Assembly (NCBI GenBank): GCA_947846985.1 | Contig: CANTUZ010000005.1 | Coordinates: 1,116,001-1,180,000 of the forward strand | Direction of reading: 5' to 3' | Length of the DNA: 64,000 bases | Origin: Fratercula arctica | Lineage: Eukaryota > Chordata > Aves > Charadriiformes > Alcidae | Shown: piece by piece, positions 27,701 to 39,700 of the stretch | Layout of the letters: every line of letters begins with the position of its first letter | Position numbering within the stretch: the stretch's first letter is position 1 | Made by a program: the position numbers and the translations under genes | The notes under the pieces: model-generated | Database searches by the model: none | Told to the model about the DNA's origin: nothing | The model's input: the letters and a program-made list of their open reading frames with translations, nothing else

Positions 27701-30700
27701 GGAATGATACTGGGAGGGACAGGAGAGATGAGTGTTTGAATTCTGTCTTCGTGATGAAAATTCAGTATGAAGTTTATCTGTTGCAGCTGAAGCCAGGAGT
27801 GCCTTTGCCAAGTCCTAAGGATCTCTTAGGGAAAATCTTAATTAAGAACAAAAAGAAACAATCTATATCTGGGAAGAGGCAGAACTCTTTGAAGAAAGGG
27901 AGGAATGTGGAACCAGAAATCACTGAGCAGCCAATGCCAACGGATGCTGAAGATACTGGTATGTCTGAAGGGGAAATGGGACTAGTATAGCTAGATGAGC
28001 AAGTCTGGCCCCTTGGAGACCTTCCAAATCACCCAATACTAGCTTGAGGCAAGCCAATACTAGTCACTAATGCAGTTATCTCAAGAAGCAGCATAAGCTT
28101 CGAAGAGAAATTAAATCTTCAGAATATTTTTAAACACTTCATTCCAACCAAAAGAGACAATCAGTTTATGCCCTGCCCATCAGTCAGCTCTTCAGCCTAC
28201 TCTAAGTCATGTGCCTGCGTGAGTTGGTAATTCATTGATACACTCCGGCTATTGGTTTGATGATGGATAATTTTTTACTGCTTGTAGCTCTCTGATAACC
28301 ACAAATTCACCATGGCCTATTTCTTCACCGTGAGGTTCTTGAAGGTTTATAGAACCTTAAGCCCCACTCTCCTCCCCTCCTCCAGTCTCGAGGCTGTCAC
28401 CTCTTGGGCTCAGGGAACCTGTGGTAGAACAGTGAAGTTTCAGTCCCTGTCATGGTAGGAGCACATAAAGTCGTTGAAGACAAGGTGAGCGCCACTACAG
28501 AGCACCTAGAAATGGACATTTACTTCCATGAATGTGTGTGATCTTGGTGGGGAAAACAGCGCTGCGGTTGTCACTCCTGGGGTATGAGGGAAGCCTGCAG
28601 GAGGAATGATTTGGTCTCTTGAGTGTGCTGGTTCCTATTTGGATTTGGCTAATAAAATTGTATGAGTCTTCCACTTCTTGGTCCTGCATGACTTGATTGT
28701 GAGGTTTTGCAGAGCTCCCCATTGCTAGCAATCCGCAGTGTCCTGTCTCAGTGTGCTACGATCCGTAGTGCTGATGTGGGCTGTGTGCGTTAGTCTGGGC
28801 AGGTGATGTGGTTGAAGAGGAACCAGAGGAAGAGGATGAGCATCTCGGAAACCTGGATGAAGAGGAAATTAAAAAGATGCAGTCAGATGAGGTACTGTCA
28901 CTGTTGTTTCTGTTCCTTTTCTGGGTTTTTTTCTGGCCTCCAGTTTTCTCTGGGGCCTCATCGCATTGGAAAGAGATGAACCCAAAATGCAGTGCTATGA
29001 CCAGTCGGGGGCTTTCCTTTTCCCATGCAACATGATTTTTGCAGGAGAAACTGAGTAAGAGAAATGATGTTGCTAGCATAGAGAATATGGCAGAAGAGTT
29101 ATTATTTCTGACTCTGCCTTTGATATTCTCCATGATTTGGAGATAATTGCTTGCCTTCAGGGTGTTTGGAGATTCTTAGCCTTAGTCTGATAAAAGTGGT
29201 TACCGAAACATGAAGTGCTTCTGCTGAAGGGGGAAGGAGGAGATCTGCATTCCCTTGAATAAAAAAAATCCATTTCCTATTTCCATCTCCCTAGTATTGC
29301 TCAGAGAGAAGGGAAAACAATGTCTCTGGTTTGCCCCAGAGTCCATGCCGTGAGAGGTAAAAGAGGTCCTGGGCTTCTTACATATTGATACCTCTCCATA
29401 TGCCTCAGTTTCAGGTTTTTTCCAAGCTACTTAGAAACTCTGTGCCCCTGACTACGCTGCCCACAATGTATGCGTAGGACCAGGAAGCCAGAGAAACTGG
29501 GGTGCTGTGGTTGGGGCAGCCACCAGAGTTCTTTCATCGTGAAGCCCAAGTGTGTTTTGTTTCATCTCTTGGAAAGGTCTCTCCATCGGTCTTCTCTTGG
29601 ATTTTGTTTTCTGCTCAGGGCACTGCTGGTTTGGAAGTGACAGCGTATGAGGAAATGTCCAGCCTGGTTAATTACATACAGCCAATCAAATTTGACTCCT
29701 TTGAAGTCTCTGCCCGTAAGTCAAACTCAGGCTTTTCAAAATCCCGAGTATTTCTATTCAGCCAGGAGAGCAGTACTTTCGGCTGCTGCTGTTCTCCACC
29801 TGCCTTTGTGACTTGCTTTCACCCATTTTCTGTTGTGTTCTCTCTCTCTCACAACATGCATGTGGTCTCAAACACTTCCTTTCTGTCCTCCTCCCTGTAG
29901 TGAGGAATTGGTAAGGAGAAGCCAGGGCTATGTCGGATACTGCTCCCAGTTATATGGGTGAGGATGAAAAGAAACAGCCTAGAGGGCAGTGACATCTCTG
30001 TGGGCACGCTTTGCTGCTTCTGAGGGAAGGGATGAGCCCAGCTTTTCTTCATGTATGTGACTGGCCTTCCTCTTCTGCAGTGACTGGACAGAGAAACATC
30101 TCGAACGCTGAAAATGCACACAATTTCTTTATACACAATAGGTTCTTCTAAAGAGTTGCCACATTTGGGTCTACCTTTGAGTGAGCTGGTTTGATGAAAG
30201 AAAGAAAAGAAAAAGAAAAAAACAAGGCAGTGAAGAAGGGGAAACTTGACAAAATAAAGATCATTGTTCAAGACTTTGAATATTTGGATTCACTTGGAAC
30301 TGAAACTCCAAGCAGGAGCTATTCTCTAAATGTCACTGAAATCCAGGAAGAGATGGGCAAAATTATTGCCATTTAAAGTTTGCGAGCACATCCTGTCTGT
30401 ACTCCATGAAGTTCCTGTCCTGTAGTGCACAACCATTGTCTCCCTGGTAAAAATAAATTGCCTTTTATGGAGTATTAGTCTTTGGTCCCTTTTCAAGGGA
30501 CCAGAGAAAGGTGAATTGCCTTGATAGAAAATGGTACCTGGTAGAAGGTGGGAGTAAACAGGCCAGGTGCCTCCCTGGTCCATCAGGCCCCACACACAGA
30601 ATAGGGGCTGGACACGCCTCAAGTCGTGCCAGGGGAGGTTTAGGATGGATATTAGGAAAAATTTTTACACTGAAAGGGTTGTCAAGCATTGGAACAGGCT

Positions 30701-33700
30701 GCCCAGGGCAGTGGCTGAGGCACCATCCCTGGAGGGATTTAAAAGACGGGTAGACGCGGTGCTTAGAGATGTGGGTTAGTGATGGTTTTTATCAGAGTTA
30801 GGTTGATGGTTGGAGTCGATAATCTTGAAAGGTCCCTTCCAACCTGGGCAGTTCTGTGATTCTGTGCCTTTCTTCTAAATGCTTTCTTATCTTCTGTTTC
30901 TAGAGAAGAACCGGAGTTATGTCATCTCTTCCTTCACAGAGTTGAAGGCTTATGATCTACTAACCAAACTCCCCGTGCAGTTTGTAGAGTATCCTTTTGG
31001 CAGCCCTTGTCCAGTGCAGTTGGTTGTATGGAGTAGGAGAGCTAATTCTGACGCTTGGGTAAGGCTGAGGCACATCCAACTGGCTTCTGGTTTCAGGACC
31101 TGGTAAACTCTTTTCATCAGAGATATAAAGTGTGCAGGTGGGACGCTTCCCTGGGATCCTCCAGGGTGGCTTTGGGGGCTGTTCACAGAGATTCTTGACA
31201 GGATGCATCCTGCTATAGCGAATGCCAAGGCTGCCAGATGCTTGTCCTTAAGTGGAAAGGGTATGGGAAAGGAGCCTGTTGTTGCCAGGGCCTCACTTTC
31301 TTGTCTGGAAGGCTCTGAGCATTTGGTAGCAGAGCTTAAACAATTTTCGTAATCTGAATACGTGAGGTAGCCCCAGGGTACGCAAGGAGTGCCCCAGACT
31401 TGTTTCCAATAGAGCAACTGTAGATATAACAAGCGACAGATGAGCCGGATTTACCCCAAAGGCACCCGGATGGACTCCTCTAATTACATGCCCCAGATGT
31501 TCTGGAACGTCGGCTGTCAGATGGTGGCACTCAACTTCCAGACCATGGGTGAGTGTCACATTGTCCTCCACCTTCTGAGTGGGTGCGGCTGTGTGCTCAT
31601 GTTCACTGTCTCTTCTTTTGCTGCTATTTCCTAACGCTGCTGCTTCCCTGAATGCGTTTATTCTGTGTGCCTTCTCCCAGAGTGGTGGTGGGCTTTGACT
31701 CCATCTCCTACAGACCAAAAGCACCTTTCTAGGCGCAGCACAAGCCTGGCACGCAGTGTCTGGTCCTACACACTAGTGCGTACGCACATACGTGGCCTTG
31801 CTGTCATGCAGTGTCTGGGTACTGTCTCTGGCTGTCCTGTAATGTGATGTCAGACTAAATCATATGCACAAATGCATCAGAAGCTCCCACTTCCCTGAGC
31901 TGCTTCCTCTTTTGCGAGGCAGCGGGCAGAGCTCCATGTGGCTACAGGACTAGCCTGCTCTGCTGTTTATTTCCAGTATTTTGACCGGAACAGGGAAGAA
32001 GGGCCTTGCCTTGATGCACAGCTAGCATAAGAAGGAGACAAAGAAAAGTCTCCAGAGGAAGGTATTCTTTACCCCGCTTCCTCCATGTCTTATGTATAGA
32101 GAGCGTAGGAGACTAGCTGTAGGATCAGCAGGAGAAAACAAGAAGCAAGTTAAAAAGGGAGAGAGCGAGAGAAGGGTTACGAAGAGATTATCATACTGAA
32201 GACAGGTCAGAAACCGCAAGGCAGTGTTCTCAAGAGAAGTGGCAGAGGAGAAGATGGACTGCGAGGAGACCCAAAATGAAAGGGGGAAGGAGTAGAGGGG
32301 TTCAGACAACTATTTACTTCACACCCAAAAATAGCAGGTACTTCTTAAACTAATTTTTAATTTAGTTCTACCCACGACTTATGGTGCAATCATAAGCCAA
32401 ACCACTTACCTTTCGTACAACAGCTGCTGTAATATTTTCCCCTGTAGGGTGCTGAGAGGCTTAATTAGTTTTGAAATGGCTTTGTGAGCCTTTGGCTCGC
32501 AGGGGCTGTAAAAGTACAGCATCTTTCAGCTCACTCGTGGCACAGAAGCCACCTGATGAGGTCCCACAGAAATTTTTCTGACTGTGTTCCTCTGTATCTC
32601 AGATGTCCCCATGCAGCAGAACATGGCTCTGTTTGAGTTCAATGGCCAGTGTGGCTACCTACTCAAGCATGAATTCATGCGGCGTCCGGACAAGCAGTTT
32701 GACCCCTTCTCTGTGGACCGCATTGATGTGGTGGTGGCAAGTACCCTGTCTGTCACGGCAAGTACAAACCACGGTGCTGTTCCTCCCCTGAGAGCCAGTT
32801 CCTGGCACCACGTATATAACTGGCATCTATGTCCCCGCTATTTATTACCCAGTAGGGTTCTTAGTGGCAAATGAACCCCGAGAGTCCTGTGGGAGAGTGT
32901 TACCATGGCAACTCCCAGGCTCTTCACTATTTTAAATTAATCATAATCGCATGAAAATGGAAAATTAGCATCTGCCATGCAGAAGAAGCCAAGGCTGCGG
33001 TGATGGGGAGGGAGGAGGTTGGAGGAAGCGCTGAAGAAACATGGGTGGAGGTAAAAGAAAAGCCCGTTGTAGATTGGAAGCTGCAGCCGAAAAGATGTTT
33101 TGGGTGGGAGAGTGACTTTGGGGTGAAGGTATGGGTGGGTTCTTCTCTTTTATTCTTTTCAGCAGTTGCTAATTACATTTCTCCTTGTTTGTAGATACTC
33201 TCTGGTCAGTTCCTCTCAGACCGCAGTGTGAAGACATACGTGGAAGTAGAGCTGTTTGGGTTGCCAAGGGACACAAAACGCAAATACAGAACCAAACTGA
33301 CCTCCACTGCCAATTCCATTAACCCTGTATGGAAAGAGGAGGCTTTTGTTTTTGAAAAGGTAATAACATTTGATAGTAATTTAGACAGAGAATCCTTAAA
33401 GATCCTGCTGGCCACAAGCGCTGCACGACAACAGAAGGGACTCCCTTCTGGAGATCTCAGTCATGGGTTTAAACACACAAGGCGTTAGGTGTTGCTTCCT
33501 CAGATAATATCCAAACAAAATATCCAAAACGACTCTCCATCAATATTTCCCTGAACAGACAAGGGGTAGATGGGGATATTGGCCGAAATAACAGGCATCA
33601 AGTCTCCCATTTGTGGTGCATTTCAGACGGAATTGACTTATCAGCTTTGAAAATTTCAAGCAGCAGGAAGCAGAAAGGAACTGAATGTCTGTGGTTCAAT

Positions 33701-36700
33701 TGTAAATGAGAAACAGACAAACTGGAGAAGTAATGGGACCAGAGGGAGGTTTCCAGTTGTGCCAGAATACAGAAGACTGCCCTGTTTGTCCACAAGAATT
33801 CAGTGGTCACTAATCCAGCTACGGGGTACGGGGAAGTTAAGTCAAAGGTGATAGTAATGTTCGGCCCTTCTGCAGTAGCAAAAAAATACAAGTTACACAA
33901 CTCACCTCTGTCAAGCACACTGAAATAGCAGATATTTTCAGCCCAGTTGTGATGTGGTAGATAAATATTACCCTCATTTCAGAAAACACTTTTCAGGCTT
34001 CAGTTCTGGCAGAATAATTTTTAGTTCATTTTATGGCAGAAGAAAACGGCGGAGGAGGGAGGCAAGAGCCCTTATGGCAAATTTACCATGTTTGCTAAAT
34101 TATCCTCCCGAGTTCCTTCCCTTCTCTGGTGAATTGCTTCATGGAAGCTGTGGTTTGGGGGTTTGTTGCCCCATTTTTTCTTTAGGTAAAGTGCCCTCCT
34201 GTGATCCCATGCAGTCTCTCCTCTGAGAAGCCTGTGTTTTGTGGCGTTTCTGTGAATTCATTTATGTCTGTGATTGATAAACTGTAGCCTTACATTACAA
34301 GATGCAGAAATTGGCAGTGAATTCCTTGGAGAGATGGCATTGTTTTGGTGGAAGGAGGAGAGAGTAAAGTTCTACTTGGTGAAGCCAGTATGCTGTTAGG
34401 AGTTAGAGGTGAGGACGTGGGTGCCTTACTCTCTTTTTTTCTTAGATCATGATGCCTGAGTTGGCGTCTCTCAAAATTGTGGCTTGGGAGGAAGGCGGGA
34501 AGTTCATCGGTCATCGTGTCATTCCCGTTATTGCAGTGCACTCAGGTAAGTTTTGTGGAAATTCCTTCAGCTTTTGTGCTCTTGCGACCTACCCGTTGGA
34601 GGCTGTAAAGAAGATATGAACATCTGTGTATTTTGCTACTTGTTCTGCATTCCTGGAGGCAGTGGAGCCTTCAAATTCATCCTGTTATAGCCTTACCTTA
34701 ATTCCGTACTGTGTTCACCATGCCCTCCTGTGAGGAGAGACTTTGTTTTACTGTTGGAACACACAGAGAAGAAGGGACAGATCCTGCCAGCTTACCCCTT
34801 CTGCTTTCTGTTTTCAGGCTACCACCACATTTGTCTCCGCAGTGAAAGCAACATGCCCCTCACCATGCCTTCTCTCTTTGTGTACCTGGAAGTGAAGGAC
34901 TATGTTCCCGACGCTTGGGCAGGTAGTTATGTCTCAGAATGCGCGTGGGGGGTGCTCTGGCTCTGTCCAAACTGTGAGCCAGAAGCATTTTTCCAGCCTG
35001 GGGGGGTGCTTTCCTGCTGCACCCTTCATTCCTTGTCAGGGTGGGACGTGAGCACGTGCCAGCACATGTCACACCCTCACGTTCATCAGAAGAGAGGACG
35101 CTCGCGCTGTAACTGTGACGGGTTCCCTGTATGGGCCGAGGCGCACGTGCCAGACGTGCAGCGCAGATGTAACTGTCTCTGGTTTGGAATGGGTCTGTCC
35201 TTTTACTGTTTTTATTCATAGGCAGGGAGAGGTTTCCTTGAGTGAAGAGGTGATGACTGTCAGGTGCTGACGAGAATAGGGTTTTAGGGAGCACAGGAGC
35301 TTTCCTCTTCCTTGTCGGAAGAGAGGGAGGTTCTTGCTGGTACTGAGATACGGTGATCGGCCTTAAAAAGGGGATGGTCAAACAGCGGGAGATGAATCAG
35401 GAAAGAAGCCCCACTGGAGGTATTAAAACCAGAACTTTTTAACCATCGTGAACAAAGCCATGCAGAACGTGACGGCATCAGCCACTGAAGTTGTTGTGAA
35501 TACTTCTCACGTTTACTGTCTCTTCCCCTGTGTTAATCCAAATGAACCTTCTGCATGGGGGAAATCCTGTGAAATTCATGGTTTTAACACATATTTGTAA
35601 AAAAGACCAAGTTTATACAGCATTGGACTGGAACTGTAGCAGGGAGCTGTCTGGGTTAGGAAAGTCTTAACCTGGCTTTGGATTTTGGGAGCAGGACGCT
35701 CTTTGCAGCTTCGTAGAGCTGCGCTAAACATCAGTTGTGAGCCATCCCCTCAGAAAGGGACTGAGGTGAAGACTGCCCCCCCCTGGGTGCTGTCAAGGAG
35801 AAGTTAGAAGCAGAGAATACAAAATATCCCTTCTCCACAATTGCCTGTCCTAGGCCAGAAAGGAAACCAGAAGGCAAGGAAAATCAGAGTACAAGGAGTT
35901 ATTTGATAATCCGAGCAAAGACCTCCTCTTTGTTTCTAGATCTGACTATTGCTCTCTCCAACCCCATTAAGTTCTTCAGTCTGCAAGACAAGAGATCAGT
36001 TAAGCTGAAAGATGGCTCGGGGGAGGTAAGTTTTTCAAAGTTCTGTCATTGTCTCTAGAACATGTTGCATGGATTCAGCCTGAAATAACAGAGCTTTGCT
36101 TTACCTCTGATCTTTGTTTTAGAGGCTTGGCACACAAAGGAACTTCCCATCTGCCGAAACTAACGGGATACCAGACTCCACTGGGAAATTCAGCGCTCCT
36201 CTTTCTAATGGGCCTGCAGGTAAAGCTGTGGATGTGGGCTGAGCTAAAAGTAGAGAGAAGGCCTGTAGCCTCAAAAAGCTGAAAGAAACAGTGCTGGAGG
36301 CTGAAGATCCTTGGTAATGGGGTCAGAACCTCTCAGGCCAAGTCACCAACTTAAATTCTGGTGCTTTTTGGTCATTAATGGCAAGAGTTGTAGTTATCCC
36401 CTGACTCTTGGGCTGGGGTGAGTGTGATGTGCATGCTCTTTTACTCCTCAACAGAAAAGTAATCTCAGGTACCTTCTGAGAATACCTGGAAACAAGCTGA
36501 AGGCCCAGCTGGTGTGAACGTCGTCTTTCCCCTCCAAGGCAGGGCTAACGTAGTGCTGCTGTTCCCTGTGCTGTCCTGCACACACACTGAGGACTCCGAT
36601 AGATGACCTCAGTTTCCCAGGTTCAGCACAGAGTTCCCTGGGAGATAACTACATTAACAGGGAACCACTGTCCAAGGGAGAAGTGGCCTGTGGCAGATGT

Positions 36701-39700
36701 AGTCTGTGAAATTGGAGATTGGATATTGATTTTGAGCAAAGACTTGATAATTCTGGATATTTGTGAGACAAAGGTTTTAAGATCTGGTTTGGTTATATCC
36801 CATAATACCTCACTGCTCTTCCTCTTTGTTGTCCTTTTCAAGGACCTCTTTCTGTAGATTATTGTTGATTTCTGACATTTTAAGTATGTTTAGATCCCCT
36901 GAAAACTCTGCATCTCATGAAACTGTGCTTGCACCAGTGTCTGGTTGTATAATACTTGGGAGCTTTAAAGATTAGTAATTTTATTCATCAGCTCAGATGA
37001 ACACTAGACTCTTCGTAAGACCCATGACAAGTTCAGAGTGAGCAGATCCCACCTCTGCCATTCTGCAGGAGTGGGAATGGAGCACAGTCCTGTGTTTTGG
37101 CCACTAGATTAAATGGGGACCCGTTACCATAACAAGGGCAAAAACTACTTAATTCTGACCACTCACATGAGTTGAAAGAAAGTAATGGATTTGCTTTAAT
37201 AGAAATCAAAAGACAAAGTTAACATTTATTACTAGGTTTAAAGAAGCTTTAGCAGAGAAAGATCTTCCTAACAGCATGCTTGTTCCTTTCATACTGGCAC
37301 TTTCGTGGCCTTACAAAACAAGATAGTCAACAAACGTTAAAGGTGTAGTATTGGTCAAAGTGCCAGAAGGAGCATTCCTCGAACATGCTTCTAATCCAAA
37401 CTAACTGATAGAATAATTTCAGGTTAGGTAAGAGCATGTCCCCTCTCACACACCTCATTCTCTTCTACTGTGTTTTGGAGTGATCGACAGCTAATCAGTG
37501 TTTCTTCCATATTAACTGCATCAACGTGATTAGTGTCGTTTCAAATATGTTGGTATCAAAACAATTAGTTTTCTCAAATTTTGGACCAGAACATCCTTCC
37601 CACGTAATCAAAACAAGTTTACATGTGCCAAGTCATCACTGGCAATATTCAGCTAATACAAAGCAAATGCCCTTTTTCTCTGGCAAGGCAGAGAATCGTG
37701 TTCCCTTTCTGTTGTGCCTGTTAACAAAGTTCCCAAGCACTTAAGCATCTCAGCAGCTTAATTAATTCCTTTGTATTCACACTAACGCCCTTCATGTAGC
37801 CTGTGTTCTTCATGAGCTCTCTGCTGTCCGTTTTCAACCCAAAGATCCAAGATAGAACATAAACAGGAACCTCTTTTGTGATTTCAGGAGCAGTGGCTTT
37901 CGCCAAGGAGGAAAATGTGATCGAAGTGATGCAGATTGCAGGTAACTCCTCTCGGGCTGCTCAGATGGGCTGAGGCCTGTCAGTCATCTTACATTCCCTC
38001 TCTGCCCAATTTCTGACTGGGATAGAGATGACGCTTGTTTTGCAAATTAAAAAAGACCTGACCCAACCCTGCCTGTTGTAGCCAGCACTAAAGACAAACC
38101 ACGTGAATCTTCAGGCTCAGAGGCATGGTTTCCCTGCCTGTGGCACCATTTGCCCATTTTGACAACTGCCATGGTGTGTGGCGAGCTCTCAGGCTGGGAT
38201 CGAGCTCACAGCGGGTCTCAAGGAGAAAAGCTTGAAGTTGCCCTGGTCCATGCCTTACACAAGCTGGGCCACTGTCATCTGCACGGGTAGGTCAGAAGAG
38301 CTTTGGGCTGCTCCAGCTTTAGCCCTCTGAGGCCACTGGTTGCAGCAACGCTGCAGCAAGTCAACTTCATGGCAAGGCAGGAGCTGGAGCTGTCACACGA
38401 GTTCTGCTCTGGCCAGATTCGATGGTTCCTTTGCCCTGACTAAAGCAGAGGTGATGTGGCCACAGGGAGACCTCAGCACACGGACACCCTCTGTAGTAAT
38501 GTATTGTTCACCTGCTTCTCTGTCTTAATGCAGTGTGACACAAATCAATACAAAAACCTAATAACCGGTGTGCCTAATTGTGCCACAAAACTGAACTGAA
38601 GGCGCAAGAGTCAACCCGTTGCGCTCAGGGTATGTTGCCAAATAAGTTTTGTTTTTAAAAGTTATTCCTGAAGAAAAATGTTGCCCTGGACAGAGCTATG
38701 ATGACTGTAAGTATGTGCTCTGATAAAAGGCATCACATCACGTGGAAGCACAGTGAGAGTCTAGACTTGCATTTAAGCTGTACCCTCGCGTTTCCTCAGC
38801 AGGAGCCTTTTAGGAGGAGTTGGCCCTGCACAGCACAGCACTGTGTTTCAGACACACCCACGAGATCTGTTAATTTTTACACATTCCAAGCCAAAAAAAA
38901 AAGTGACTTCCCCTGCGAAGATAACTCCCTGTGGCCTTTCTGCCACAGATAACCACGTCTGACTGACTTGCTGCTGCCAGATAACAAGTTCTCCCAGCAG
39001 GTCACAGCATCCTTCCCCTCTCATTTTCATTTGCCTCAAAAGACCTTTCATTTATTCCTCACAATTGAAGAAATGCCAGGCATTAAAGCTGGAAGGGATG
39101 AAAGCACCTGTCATTGTAACTCAGTTTTGAAAAAAAAAAAAAAAACAGTAATGAAATAACAAATCTTTTCCCTTATAATTATTGCTACCAACTGGCTTAA
39201 CAATTGTGCTATCTTTGGGATACTTAGAATTGTGGAAAAGGGTGCAAGGCACAAGACAGACTGGCACATCACCACCAGTGTGTTCCTCTGGCCAAAATAC
39301 CACAAGGCAGCAATTCTTCTGGCCGTGCCCACACCAGGCATCCACCAGGTGGTGAACTGAGCTGCCTGTGATGCTGAGGAGAGGGAGGAAAAGCTGAATG
39401 AAGGCAGTGCTGAAAAAAACCTGTCTGACCCCAAAAGGCATCGCAGCAGGTTGAGAAATGCTGGGTGAGAGAAAACAGCCTCTCTTTATTTTCTATTTTA
39501 GAGCCTCAGACAGCCAGCCTCGCAGAACTGCAGCAGATTAAGGTCTTTCTGAAGCTGCTGAAGAGGCAGGAGAAGGAACTGAGGGAGCTGGAGCGGAGAG
39601 GAAGTAAACGCAGGGAGGAGCTGCTGCAGAAATATTCTGTACTCTTTTCAGAGTCTGTCTGCTACGGAGGCAAGAAAAGGAATGCTAGGAGAACCCAGAA

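Noticed and set aside
32740..32770. A GT donor for exon 19
   Set aside because: The GT positions nearby give the wrong phase for exon 20. Only the GC donor keeps frame and alignment.
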